A stretch of 8,712 nucleotides of DNA from an uncultured Paenibacillaceae bacterium (GCA_937983035.1 CALKAN010000123.1:1-8712); one strand, 5' to 3'. Positions 1-5,702 are shown, numbered from the stretch's first letter. The notes: a model not told the origin generated them from the letters alone. Program-made: numbers and translations.

Positions 1-560
1 CATCTGCAGGGCGATAAATTTACTTTTCGAGCAAGCTCCACGATCGAATACGGCTTGTTCATCGCATTCGACAGCAGCCGGCGCGTTACTTCAACTCTCG
101 GATCGCGCTTCACTCCATACCTTTGTGCTGCAAGCAGCAAAATTTCTCTCAAAGCATGGTGACAAAGCTCTTGCCAATACAACCCTCGCTCCCGCGAATC
201 ACTGATCATGCGCCGAAAGGCGTGATCGATCCGATGTCTTGCCGTCATGCTGTCAATCGACTGAAGGAAGAGCGGCTGCTCAGGAAGCCATGAAATCTCG
301 CCTGCGCCGGAAGTAAAATGCGCCCACAAAAAATTCCACGTCGTTCCTTTCGCCGTTCCATACTCATGCGGCGTATTCGGTCGCAGCAAAACCAAATCAC
401 CTGCTCGAGCCGCTTTCGTTACCCCGTCTGCCTTAAAATAGCCCTGGCCGCTGATCGTATACGTGATCAGCCAATCTGCCATTCCTTCCGGACGGCAAGT
501 GAAGTAATCGTCCCCTTTATGAAAATGATCCGTCAATAAAACAGACGCCCCCGCATGCAT
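1..560 (-). CDS. AraC-family transcriptional regulator, 3' end cut by the window
   Basis: The minus strand encodes 186 codons with no stop before the window edge. Residues about 10-85 resemble the AraC-type cupin sensor domain (PF02311): an LITYTISGQGYF core, then AGDLVLLRPNTPHEYG, the usual strand-turn-strand ending in a conserved PxxPHxY. From about residue 155 (RVEVTRRLL...KPYSIVELARKVNLSP) the first helix-turn-helix of the AraC DNA-binding domain begins; the second lies outside the window. I chose the ATG at 558-560 because AAGGAG sits 9 nt upstream; a TTG two codons earlier is too close to that site. The gene is divergent from the PhyH-type dioxygenase, with a 225-bp shared intergenic region, so it is probably that gene's regulator, most likely an activator answering to a small ligand (inference). 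The ligand cannot be read from the sequence. Confidence 0.88.
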   Translation of the reverse strand, partial: MHAGASVLLTDHFHKGDDYFTCRPEGMADWLITYTISGQGYFKADGVTKAARAGDLVLLRPNTPHEYGTAKGTTWNFLWAHFTSGAGEISWLPEQPLFLQSIDSMTARHRIDHAFRRMISDSRERGLYWQELCHHALREILLLAAQRYGVKRDPRVEVTRRLLSNAMNKPYSIVELARKVNLSPCR

Positions 561-634
561 GTCCAAGCACTCCTTCCTGACACGATCGTTACTATATAAA
601 ATAACACGTTTTCCTTATTTTCAGTATAGGTCTT

Positions 635-654
635 TTGACATTGGCCGAAGTCAA
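635..654. repeat. Imperfect 20-bp palindrome in the divergent intergenic region
   Basis: TTGAC at 635-639 is mirrored by GTCAA at 650-654 around a central GGCC, with 16 of 20 positions palindromic. It contains a perfect TTGACA hexamer on the plus strand, but no acceptable -10 lies 16-18 bp downstream. It could be a second operator or chance. Confidence 0.3.
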
Positions 655-659
655 GTCAG

Positions 660-688
660 CAGGATTGCGTGAATAAACGACAGGATTG
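660..688 (+). promoter_or_regulatory. Candidate AraC-type operator: 8-bp direct repeat with 21-bp periodicity
   Basis: CAGGATTG occurs at 660-667 and again at 681-688, so the copies start exactly 21 bp apart, two helical turns. AraC-family proteins typically bind tandem half-sites in direct orientation with about this spacing, as at araI1-araI2. The repeat lies between the divergent AraC and dioxygenase genes, about 75-100 bp ahead of the best dioxygenase promoter candidate. The function is inferred. Confidence 0.45.
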
Positions 689-744
689 ATACTGTCTTCG
701 CCAACCATTCTGTATTAAACTGAAACTGCATCTATCGCAGGCAG

Positions 745-753
745 TGCTAAAAT
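745..753 (+). promoter_or_regulatory. Candidate extended -10 promoter for the dioxygenase gene
   Basis: TGCTAAAAT at 745-753 matches the extended -10 form TGnTATAAT with one mismatch. The hexamer 17 bp upstream (725-730, ACTGCA) is a poor -35, which would suit activator dependence. Transcription would start near 760, leaving a short leader that contains the ribosome binding site AAGGAGGG at about 770-777. Confidence 0.4.
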
Positions 754-785
754 GAATTTCATCATTTTCAAGGAGGGCGGCTGCA

Positions 786-1592
786 ATGAGTTATGCATTG
801 CAAGCTTTATCCAAAGCTCAAAAAGAACAGTTTGAAACGGAAGGCTATTTAATTGTGAAAGGGCTGTTCCGCGAAGAAGAGTTGAAAGAAATTGAAGAGA
901 CATTTGAAAAGATCAGCCATATGACGATTCCAGGACATTTCGAGCCTGTACTCGACGATACAGTCCAAGATCCGCTGAAACGTTATCCGCGCGTCATGCA
1001 TCCGCATCGTTTTAATCAAACGGCCATGAACTATATGCTTCATCCTCCGGTGATGTCCGTATTGCGGGACTTGTTTGAAGAAGAACCGCTTGCCGCCCAA
1101 AGCATGTATTATTACAAGCCGCCGGGGGCAAGAGGACAGGCGCTTCATCAAGACAACTTCTACTTGAAAGTGGAGCCGGGCAACTGCATTGCAGCTTGGA
1201 CAGCCATCGATCCGGCAGATCATGAAAACGGCGGACTGCTCATCGTCCCGAAAACGCAAGATTACGAAATCGTTTGCCCGGAAGAAGCAGATGCTTCCGA
1301 ATCGTTTACGACGCATTACGTCAAGCCGCCGAGAGATAAAGGCATCGTTCCTGCAATTATGGACCGCGGAGACGTGCTCTTCTTTAACGGCAATCTCATT
1401 CACGGCTCGTATAAAAATCGTTCCAACCGTTTTCGCCGCTCTTTCATTTGCCATTATGCCAACGCTTCCGCAACGAGCATCGGCATGTACTACAGGCCGC
1501 TGTATCGCGCTGACGGCAGCGAAGTCATGCTGGAGGCCAATCCGGACGGCGGACCTTGCGGCATCGAGCACGAATCATTGTATCCGCATTAA
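786..1592 (+). CDS. Phytanoyl-CoA dioxygenase (PhyH) family Fe(II)/2-oxoglutarate oxygenase
   Basis: A 268-residue cytosolic protein, normal length for the bacterial PhyH family. The facial triad is visible: H121-x-D123 in ALHQDNFYL and distal H206 in GNLIHGSYKN. R217 lies 11 residues after that histidine, where PhyH enzymes hold the 2-oxoglutarate carboxylate. The family couples 2-oxoglutarate decarboxylation to hydroxylation of a small substrate; the substrate here is unknown. Other family hallmarks are the N-terminal FETEGYLIVKGLF segment, PPGARGQALHQD before the first metal ligand, and NGGLLIVPKTQ between the ligands. The ATG is preceded by AAGGAGGG with 8-9 nt spacing. The gene is single, followed by a strong terminator, and divergent from an AraC regulator that probably controls it. 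Distinct PhyH subfamilies (ectoine hydroxylase, phytanoyl hydroxylases, natural-product hydroxylases) cannot be separated by eye. Confidence 0.93.
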   Translation: MSYALQALSKAQKEQFETEGYLIVKGLFREEELKEIEETFEKISHMTIPGHFEPVLDDTVQDPLKRYPRVMHPHRFNQTAMNYMLHPPVMSVLRDLFEEEPLAAQSMYYYKPPGARGQALHQDNFYLKVEPGNCIAAWTAIDPADHENGGLLIVPKTQDYEIVCPEEADASESFTTHYVKPPRDKGIVPAIMDRGDVLFFNGNLIHGSYKNRSNRFRRSFICHYANASATSIGMYYRPLYRADGSEVMLEANPDGGPCGIEHESLYPH

Positions 1593-1624
1593 CATTCCGC
1601 TGAAAAAATTTGCAGCATAAAAAA

Positions 1625-1664
1625 CCCTGCAGAAGACAATTTATCCGGCTCTTCTTCTGCAGGG
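1625..1664. terminator. Bidirectional terminator between the dioxygenase and DUF7010 genes
   Basis: A perfect 12-bp inverted repeat (CCCTGCAGAAGA at 1625-1636, its complement at 1653-1664) with a 16-nt loop. On the plus strand TGCTTTTTTG follows; on the minus strand TTTTATGC follows. It sits between two convergent stop codons and should serve both genes. Confidence 0.92.
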
Positions 1665-1682
1665 TGCTTTTTTGCTTCTGTT

Positions 1683-2222
1683 TCATGCCTTTCTTTTATA
1701 ATCCGCATGCAGCCACGCAATGAGGATGATGAGCAAGATCACCATAGCAAGCGGAATCATCCACAATCTTTCGGAACCTGTTGCCAAAGCAATCACCGTA
1801 ATCGCAACGCTGATGACAGGCGCCATCACATAATAAGCTTTTGTTTGATAGAACCAGCCGTATGGAAAGAAGTGCGCGCCGGTTATGACAGCAAAAATGA
1901 AGACCATCTGTTCCGGATTTTCCAGCAGCGCCCAGTAAACGAGCGGAAAATATATAAATTGCGCGAAGTTAAAGATCAATCCCAGCCGACTTAAACAGTT
2001 TCCTTCCATCTTCCAGTCTGCTCGAATCATGTTCGAAATGCCAACGGCTGCCGGAAACATCAGACCTGTTAAAATGAGCAGCAATATGTTCTTCCATTCT
2101 ATAGCGAATGATTGCATATAGACAATCGTGACAGCCAGCCAAACGAGTGTGCCCGAAAGCAGAAAACCGATGCCGTTTTTTCCTCTCACGGATAAATCTT
2201 TTCTTAATTCGTCCAAATTCAA
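1683..2222 (-). CDS. DUF7010 family integral membrane protein
   Basis: About 179 residues with an amphipathic N-terminus (NLDELRKDLSVRGKNG) and about six hydrophobic helices, followed by a basic C-terminus (HADYKRKA). The order ELRxxLSxxxKxGI, GISNMIRADW, GNCLSRLGLIFNFAQ and TGAHFFPYGWFYQTKAYYV matches my memory of the uncharacterised DUF7010 family of Bacillales; that assignment is from recall. Location is the cytoplasmic membrane; function unknown. The start is uncertain. The longest frame begins at a GTG (2229-2231) with almost no room for a binding site. The TTG at 2220-2222 has AGGGGTGG 5 nt upstream and gives MNLDELRKDL, so I prefer it. The gene converges on the dioxygenase and lies 109 bp downstream of the Nudix gene on the same strand, with no clear terminator between them, so read-through is possible. 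Confidence 0.8.
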   Translation of the reverse strand: MNLDELRKDLSVRGKNGIGFLLSGTLVWLAVTIVYMQSFAIEWKNILLLILTGLMFPAAVGISNMIRADWKMEGNCLSRLGLIFNFAQFIYFPLVYWALLENPEQMVFIFAVITGAHFFPYGWFYQTKAYYVMAPVISVAITVIALATGSERLWMIPLAMVILLIILIAWLHADYKRKA

Positions 2223-2331
2223 CTTTTCCACCCCTGCTCGTTTTTTGGTCTCTCCCTCTCATCAAATTTCCGCTTATCTCTTCGATATCATGAATCCTGT
2301 ACTCATCATCTGGCGATGCAGTTTGAACCTG

Positions 2332-2727
2332 CTATAAAACCCGGCTAACAACTTTGCCGTCATAAGTTAACGCATCGATGACCCGGATCCGCTGCACTTC
2401 ACTTAATTGTTCGATCGGCACCCACTTATACTCCGAATGTTCTTCACTCAGCTTAATTTCTGCATCTTTTGGAATGGAACATTTGAAAATGCCAGCCTGC
2501 ACATTCACATTCCGGTGATAATAAAAGCCAGTCAGGACAGGATCTTGAATTTCTATGCCGATTTCCTCCAGACACTCGCGGCGAACAGCTTCATGTATCG
2601 TTTCTCCGGGATCCACTCCTCCTCCGGGCAGCCCCCATCCCTTATCTCCGTACGTCCTTTTAAGCAAAAGCACTTTTCCTTCGTCGTTCACGATGACAGC
2701 ATGCACGCCTAATCTGAATGTCCCCAT
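2332..2727 (-). CDS. Nudix hydrolase
   Basis: A 131-residue single-domain Nudix protein. The Nudix box spans residues 36-58 and fits G-x5-E-x7-REUxEExGU: G36, E42, R50-E51, E54-E55, G57, with cysteine at the first aliphatic position (REC). It is preceded by the usual KGWGLPGGG strand-loop. Nudix enzymes hydrolyse nucleoside diphosphate-linked compounds using Mg2+ bound by the REUxEE glutamates. The VLLLKRTYGD...WGLPGGGVDPGET pattern resembles the MutT/ADP-ribose pyrophosphatase-like group, but the substrate cannot be assigned. The reading frame stays open upstream to 2991, but the ATG at 2725-2727 has GGAGAGG 5 nt upstream and starts exactly where Nudix folds begin, so the 88-codon extension is rejected. 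A perfect 16-bp palindrome lies about 60-70 bp upstream of the start. Confidence 0.92.
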   Translation of the reverse strand: MGTFRLGVHAVIVNDEGKVLLLKRTYGDKGWGLPGGGVDPGETIHEAVRRECLEEIGIEIQDPVLTGFYYHRNVNVQAGIFKCSIPKDAEIKLSEEHSEYKWVPIEQLSEVQRIRVIDALTYDGKVVSRVL

Positions 2728-2784
2728 AAGATCCTCTCCATTTGTGTAAATTGATCTCTTGCTATGTAATTCGCATCGATTGCA

Positions 2785-2800
2785 TGCATTTCGAAATGCA
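2785..2800. repeat. Perfect 16-bp palindrome upstream of the Nudix gene
   Basis: TGCATTTCGAAATGCA is a complete palindrome with no mismatches, in the 270-bp stretch between the Nudix gene and the exported-protein gene. It has no U-tract on either side and no loop, so it looks more like a dimeric-repressor operator than a terminator. No clear -35/-10 pair is visible beside it. Confidence 0.45.
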
Positions 2801-2997
2801 CGGATACGCAACTTGCGACAAACAAAAGATAACCATATTTCCGTTATGTTAATTCTGCACATGCCATGTAAATATTTAGACGAATGCAATGAGCGGGAAG
2901 TTGCATCATGCCGAAAAATGCATTTGCAGACGATCTGCTTAAATGAAGCAATGCGTGATGATGGCAGGAATGCTTCAGTGGCAACTGACATTTAACA

Positions 2998-3426
2998 TCA
3001 TCTGTTAATTCTTTTCATAAGCAAGTAACAGACGAAAACCGCTAAGAGCACAGCGAAAATGTACGGGATATAATGATTCCAATGGAACTTTCTGCCGGCA
3101 TATTCCCCGCCGTACTCAGCTCTCATATATTGTCCAGCTTCATCCTTTATTGCAATCGCCTCGTTTGGATCCGTGTTCAAAATTTCAAAATATTCGGTTC
3201 CCTCCGGATAATAGTTTGAAAAATTCCCTGAATATGTGCCAATCTGAGTGGAATGTTTTGTTACGCTGCCTAGTTTAGAACCAATGTGCTCAGGATTGAC
3301 TTGATCGTCGGTAATCACATACACTTTGCCGTCATTGACAACAAATTTATACGCCCATTCTGCCGAAACGGTATTCGATATGAATAAAACTATGCTGAAA
3401 AGCATGAACAGACGAACAAATCGCAC
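2998..3426 (-). CDS. Exported, C-terminally membrane-anchored protein of unknown function
   Basis: 142 residues. Residues 1-22 form a signal peptide (basic RFVR, hydrophobic LFMLFSIVLFI, cleavage likely after VSA). An outside domain of about 95 residues begins WAYKFVVNDGKVYVITDD and includes IGTYSGNFSNYYPEGTEYFEI. A single transmembrane helix (about 120-137) and basic tail KRINR follow, so the protein is probably anchored with its domain outside the membrane. I recall similar small W-A-x-x-F-V-V...Y-S-G-N-x-S-N proteins in Bacillales but know no function. The start is a GTG at 3424-3426, 9 nt after AGGAGG. An out-of-frame ATG lies 4 nt upstream of it and would give only a 27-residue peptide. 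Upstream lie a minus-strand promoter (3563-3591) and a terminator hairpin (3491-3519), so the mRNA leader may be attenuated. Confidence 0.8.
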   Translation of the reverse strand: MRFVRLFMLFSIVLFISNTVSAEWAYKFVVNDGKVYVITDDQVNPEHIGSKLGSVTKHSTQIGTYSGNFSNYYPEGTEYFEILNTDPNEAIAIKDEAGQYMRAEYGGEYAGRKFHWNHYIPYIFAVLLAVFVCYLLMKRINR

Positions 3427-3476
3427 GCATGAATTCCTCCTTCTCTCATCTATCTGTTTCTGCCGTCAAGCAGCTT

Positions 3477-3519
3477 TATCAAAAAGAAAAAGCCCGGAAC
3501 AGTCTATCTGTTCGAGGCT
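3477..3519 (-). terminator. Minus-strand intrinsic terminator (12-bp imperfect stem)
   Basis: On the minus strand AGCCTCGAACAG (3519-3508) pairs with CTGTTCCGGGCT (3502-3491), 10 of 12 positions, around a 5-nt loop, followed by TTTTTCTTTTTGA. It lies 154 nt after the stop of the toroid-protein gene and 65 nt before the start of the exported-protein gene. It either ends the former's transcript or acts as an attenuator in the latter's leader. Confidence 0.8.
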
Positions 3520-3562
3520 GTTGTATGTCAGCTTTTCCCCACCCGCTCGGTCGGGTATATCC

Positions 3563-3591
3563 ATGATACGACAGTAATCGTTTTCAGTCAA
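3563..3591 (-). promoter_or_regulatory. Sigma-A-type promoter, TTGACT-17-TATCAT
   Basis: On the minus strand TTGACT (3591-3586) and TATCAT (3568-3563) are separated by exactly 17 bp, each one or two bases from consensus. The start would be near 3556, and the first gene downstream is the exported-protein gene starting at 3426. The transcript would first cross the hairpin terminator at 3519-3477. Confidence 0.6.
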
Positions 3592-3672
3592 CAATATTTT
3601 TCCAGCTGGTTTTTGCATTGCAGCTTTTTATAAAGTGAATCAATTTTTTGTACTTGGTTTACACATCTTTGA

Positions 3673-4539
3673 TCATTCCAGCACGCCAAAAGATTTCAAC
3701 GTGATCAAACGATCGACGGTGATCCAGCCTCGCCATTCCATAAGAGCTGCCGGACTTACTTCCGGCCAAGAAATCGGCCAGCCCCCGTCTTCTTCTTGCG
3801 ATTGGACGAGATGAGATAAATGAATTTGAAAGTCCTCTTCTGAAATAAACTTTGCAGCATAACTGTCTCTCGTCGGAGCCCAGTCCAGCACTTTATGGAC
3901 GTATCCCGCAGCTTCTGGATTTCGCTCGATCGTTCCTACTTTTTCCAGCCATGGATTCACTTTCGTTTCTAATATTCGCTCTGCTCTGGAACGATCAGGC
4001 GCATGTTCAAGAAAAACGATCCAATGCATGCAATCATGATAATCCCCTGGCTGCTCATGTTCCATGTAATCCCAAAGATATTGCAATGTTTTTTGATGCC
4101 ACTCTTCGTTTCGATAATCCGTCACGACGTTTTGTTTTAATAAAAGCCCTATTATGCTGCCAGTCGGGTTCATGCTTGCTGTTTCATCTTCTTTTACCGT
4201 CCACCAAGGCGCATGCGGATAATCGTTCAGTTCACGGAATGCGAGCGGAAATCCGCCGTCTTGAACAGTAATTTTCCTTAAATATTGAACGATTCCTTGA
4301 ATCATCTTGCGGTCAAAGCATTCAACTTCTGTCGGGACAGGTTGGCTGTGCGGACAGCGAATATCCGGTTCAAGAGCATTGCCGAATCCGCCGTCATCAT
4401 TTTGGTAAGCTGCCAGAGCTGAAATAACCGCTTCTTTGCTGCCTCCTTCAAAAAAATATTCAAATCTGCGCCGGTCTAACAACCTGGCATTGCTGTAAAT
4501 AAACTTTTTCGCTTTAGCCAAGATTTCTTTTCTCATCAT
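3673..4539 (-). CDS. Prenyltransferase/squalene-cyclase-fold (alpha/alpha-toroid) protein
   Basis: 288 residues, cytosolic, no signal peptide. Three copies of the Q/D-rich toroid signature are visible at about residues 48-60 (AYQNDDGGFGNALEPD), 93-102 (TVQDGGFPLAF) and 249-260 (SQEEDGGWPISW); numbering is from the GTG at 4545. These QxxDGGF/W motifs are typical of terpene-cyclase and protein-prenyltransferase barrels. I see no DxDD class II cyclase motif and no zinc-ligand set of protein prenyltransferases, so enzymatic activity is doubtful; a binding role is possible. There are two adjacent ATGs (4537-4539 and 4534-4536) behind AAGAGGTGATT, which pairs well with 16S rRNA; the GTG at 4545 overlaps that site and is rejected. 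The segment between the first and second signatures looks several residues short compared with my memory of relatives. It is monocistronic by spacing (258 bp to the upstream gene). Confidence 0.8.
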   Translation of the reverse strand: MMRKEILAKAKKFIYSNARLLDRRRFEYFFEGGSKEAVISALAAYQNDDGGFGNALEPDIRCPHSQPVPTEVECFDRKMIQGIVQYLRKITVQDGGFPLAFRELNDYPHAPWWTVKEDETASMNPTGSIIGLLLKQNVVTDYRNEEWHQKTLQYLWDYMEHEQPGDYHDCMHWIVFLEHAPDRSRAERILETKVNPWLEKVGTIERNPEAAGYVHKVLDWAPTRDSYAAKFISEEDFQIHLSHLVQSQEEDGGWPISWPEVSPAALMEWRGWITVDRLITLKSFGVLE

Positions 4540-4632
4540 AATCACCTCTTAAAAAAATCCAATGCTTCCAATTCAAAATTTAAAGCGAAAACAAAGTCAT
4601 TATTTGTAAAAATTCGCCATCCACGGATAAAA

Positions 4633-4660
4633 ATCCTATGTTCCCGTTTATTTTTTTCAA
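4633..4660 (-). promoter_or_regulatory. Weak candidate promoter for the toroid-protein gene
   Basis: On the minus strand TTGAAA (4660-4655) and TAGGAT (4638-4633) are 16 bp apart, giving a leader of about 87 nt. The region is very AT-rich, so competing -10-like sequences are common and this choice is tentative. Confidence 0.3.
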
Positions 4661-4668
4661 AATTTTTT

Positions 4669-4775
4669 CAGCATCGTTTTTAATTAACTATAATTTTATT
4701 ATGTAAACTAAATTGAACATGTAACGCTTTTGGTATTATTGCAAATAACCCTCCTTTCATCCAGCATCGTTTTTA
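4669..4775 (+). repeat. 14-bp direct repeat, copies 93 bp apart, in an AT-rich intergenic stretch
   Basis: CAGCATCGTTTTTA occurs at 4669-4682 and exactly again at 4762-4775. Both lie in the 258-bp AT-rich gap between the toroid-protein gene (start 4539) and the VOC gene (end 4798). On the minus strand an AAAGGAGGG follows the 4762 copy but leads into no sizeable reading frame. The stretch contains no recognisable gene; it may be a degraded remnant or regulatory DNA. Confidence 0.55.
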
Positions 4776-4797
4776 TTGCTGCCATTCGATTTGGCAA

Positions 4798-5235
4798 TCA
4801 TTTTTTTATTTTCTCATAAAATTCGATCAAATTATTGTCCGGATCCGTAATGCCAAAGTCGCGCTCGCCCCACCATTTGTCGCTTAACGGAGCATTTGGA
4901 TGCACGATTCCCAGCGGCTTCAACTTGTTATAAAGCTCATCAATGCCCTCGACTTCGATCCGGCAGCTGGCCGTTCCCGCGATAAACGATTCTGCTCCTG
5001 AAATAACAGGCTCTTCCGTTTCAGCGGCTCCGCTGACCCCAGCGCCGATTCCTCTAGTCCGCCAACTTTCGTCGCTTGCTTCCCATAGGTGAATGATCCG
5101 CTCGCCTTCATGACGAAGAACCGCGAATCTGTCCTCCGCGTATCCTAAAGTCAATCCAAGCTTATTGCAATAAAAGTCGATGCTCCGTTTCATGTTTCGA
5201 ACAGGCAAAGCAGGAACTGCACGCAATATTTTCAT
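4798..5235 (-). CDS. VOC family protein, bleomycin-resistance/glyoxalase type
   Basis: 145 residues made of two beta-alpha-beta-beta-beta modules. The N-terminal module reads AVPALPVRNMKRSIDFYCNKLGLTLGYAEDRFAVLRHEGERIIHLWEA (quoted in parts: AVPALPVRNM, SIDFYCNKLGL, FAVLRHEG, IIHLWEA). The C-terminal module has FIAGTASCRIEV, GIDELYNKLK, DKWWGERDFGITDPDNNLIEFYE. The GTASCRxEV...WGxRDFxxxDPDxNLIxF order matches bleomycin-type antibiotic-binding VOC proteins better than metal-dependent glyoxalase I. Such proteins bind and sequester glycopeptide drugs, but many chromosomal members have unknown ligands, so resistance is not shown. Start: ATG at 5233-5235 with GAGGTGAG 4 nt upstream; the frame is open further to 5337 but crosses the upstream gene's terminator, so the extension is rejected. 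Confidence 0.88.
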   Translation of the reverse strand: MKILRAVPALPVRNMKRSIDFYCNKLGLTLGYAEDRFAVLRHEGERIIHLWEASDESWRTRGIGAGVSGAAETEEPVISGAESFIAGTASCRIEVEGIDELYNKLKPLGIVHPNAPLSDKWWGERDFGITDPDNNLIEFYEKIKK

Positions 5236-5301
5236 GCTTCTCACCTCATCAAAATTTTCGAATAAAAAGCGGATACAAAATTGACTAAGCTTATTTTTTT
5301 G

Positions 5302-5329
5302 CAAAACAAGCGGCAGATTAACCTGCCGC
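5302..5329 (-). terminator. Minus-strand intrinsic terminator after the 104-residue protein gene
   Basis: On the minus strand GCGGCAG (5329-5323) and CTGCCGC (5316-5310) form a perfect 7-bp stem with a 6-nt loop, followed by TTGTTTTG. It begins 21 nt after the stop of the gene ending at 5350 and separates it from the VOC gene. Confidence 0.8.
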
Positions 5330-5349
5330 CGCTGCACAGATCAAAAACA

Positions 5350-5664
5350 TTATCCTTCCACGATATCTGCATCTAAATCTCGGGCAATCTCTTGCATCCT
5401 TGGGATGACCGCATCATCCGTTCCCGAAACGTAGATATCCCCTTGAAAATGCCGAAACGGAATCTGCTTGCCGCCGCCGTTCCACATGAAGAAATCCCCT
5501 TCAATGGACACGGTCGCTTGTCCCTTAGCCGTTGCCGTAAACAGTGAAGTATAAGTAAAATCAGATTGGCCTTGAAAATACTGCTTTGCTTCTTCCAATG
5601 AAATGGTCTGATTTTCAGTGTCGTTTTCTCGCAACGATCTTGTGATTTTGTAACGCTTGCTCAA
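5350..5664 (-). CDS. Uncharacterised 104-residue protein
   Basis: A small, soluble-looking protein with no signal peptide or membrane segment. It starts basic (MSKRYKITRSLREND), then a helix-like SLEEAKQYFQGQ, a strand-rich middle (FTYTSLFTATAKGQATVSIEGDFFMW, quoted as YTSLFTATA and VSIEGDFFMW), IPFRHFQGDIYVSG, and a helical C-terminus AVIPRMQEIARDLDADIVEG. The conserved feel of GDFFMW...IPFRHFQGDIYV and the ADIVEG end suggests a genuine small family, but I cannot name it. The longest frame starts at a GTG (5673) lying directly on the GGGAG; the TTG at 5662-5664 has AAAGGGAG 8 nt upstream and is preferred. A minus-strand TATAAT at 5708-5703 could serve as -10. It is monocistronic: terminator just downstream, divergent TPR gene upstream. 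Confidence 0.75.
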   Translation of the reverse strand: MSKRYKITRSLRENDTENQTISLEEAKQYFQGQSDFTYTSLFTATAKGQATVSIEGDFFMWNGGGKQIPFRHFQGDIYVSGTDDAVIPRMQEIARDLDADIVEG

Positions 5665-5702
5665 TTTGTACACTCCCTTTTTTCTATGCGTATGCTTTAA
5701 TG

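Noticed and set aside
849..1571. 240-codon open frame on the minus strand opposite the dioxygenase gene
   Set aside because: It lies fully antisense to a gene with clear catalytic motifs, its product has no recognisable domain, and no binding site precedes it.
2921..2960. Short hairpin GCAGA/TCTGC after the exported-protein gene as its terminator
   Set aside because: Only a 5-bp stem with a 3-nt loop, and the T-rich run is not directly behind it; no confident terminator for this gene is seen.
2728..2991. 88-codon upstream extension of the Nudix frame
   Set aside because: The ATG at 2727 has a good ribosome binding site and starts at the fold boundary; the extension is cysteine-rich, low in protein character and covers the palindrome.
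2759..2995. 78-codon plus-strand frame in the Nudix upstream region
   Set aside because: No ribosome binding site, no recognisable protein features, overlaps the non-coding interval on both strands.
4690..4765. Small minus-strand peptide (26 codons beginning MKGGLF) in the AT-rich gap
   Set aside because: Its start overlaps the only AGGAGG-like site, so nothing would direct translation; the composition is that of AT-rich non-coding DNA.
4776..4804. Plus-strand hairpin TGCCA/TGGCA followed by a T-run beside the VOC stop codon
   Set aside because: The T-run faces the plus strand, where there is no upstream gene to terminate; the stem is only 5 bp.
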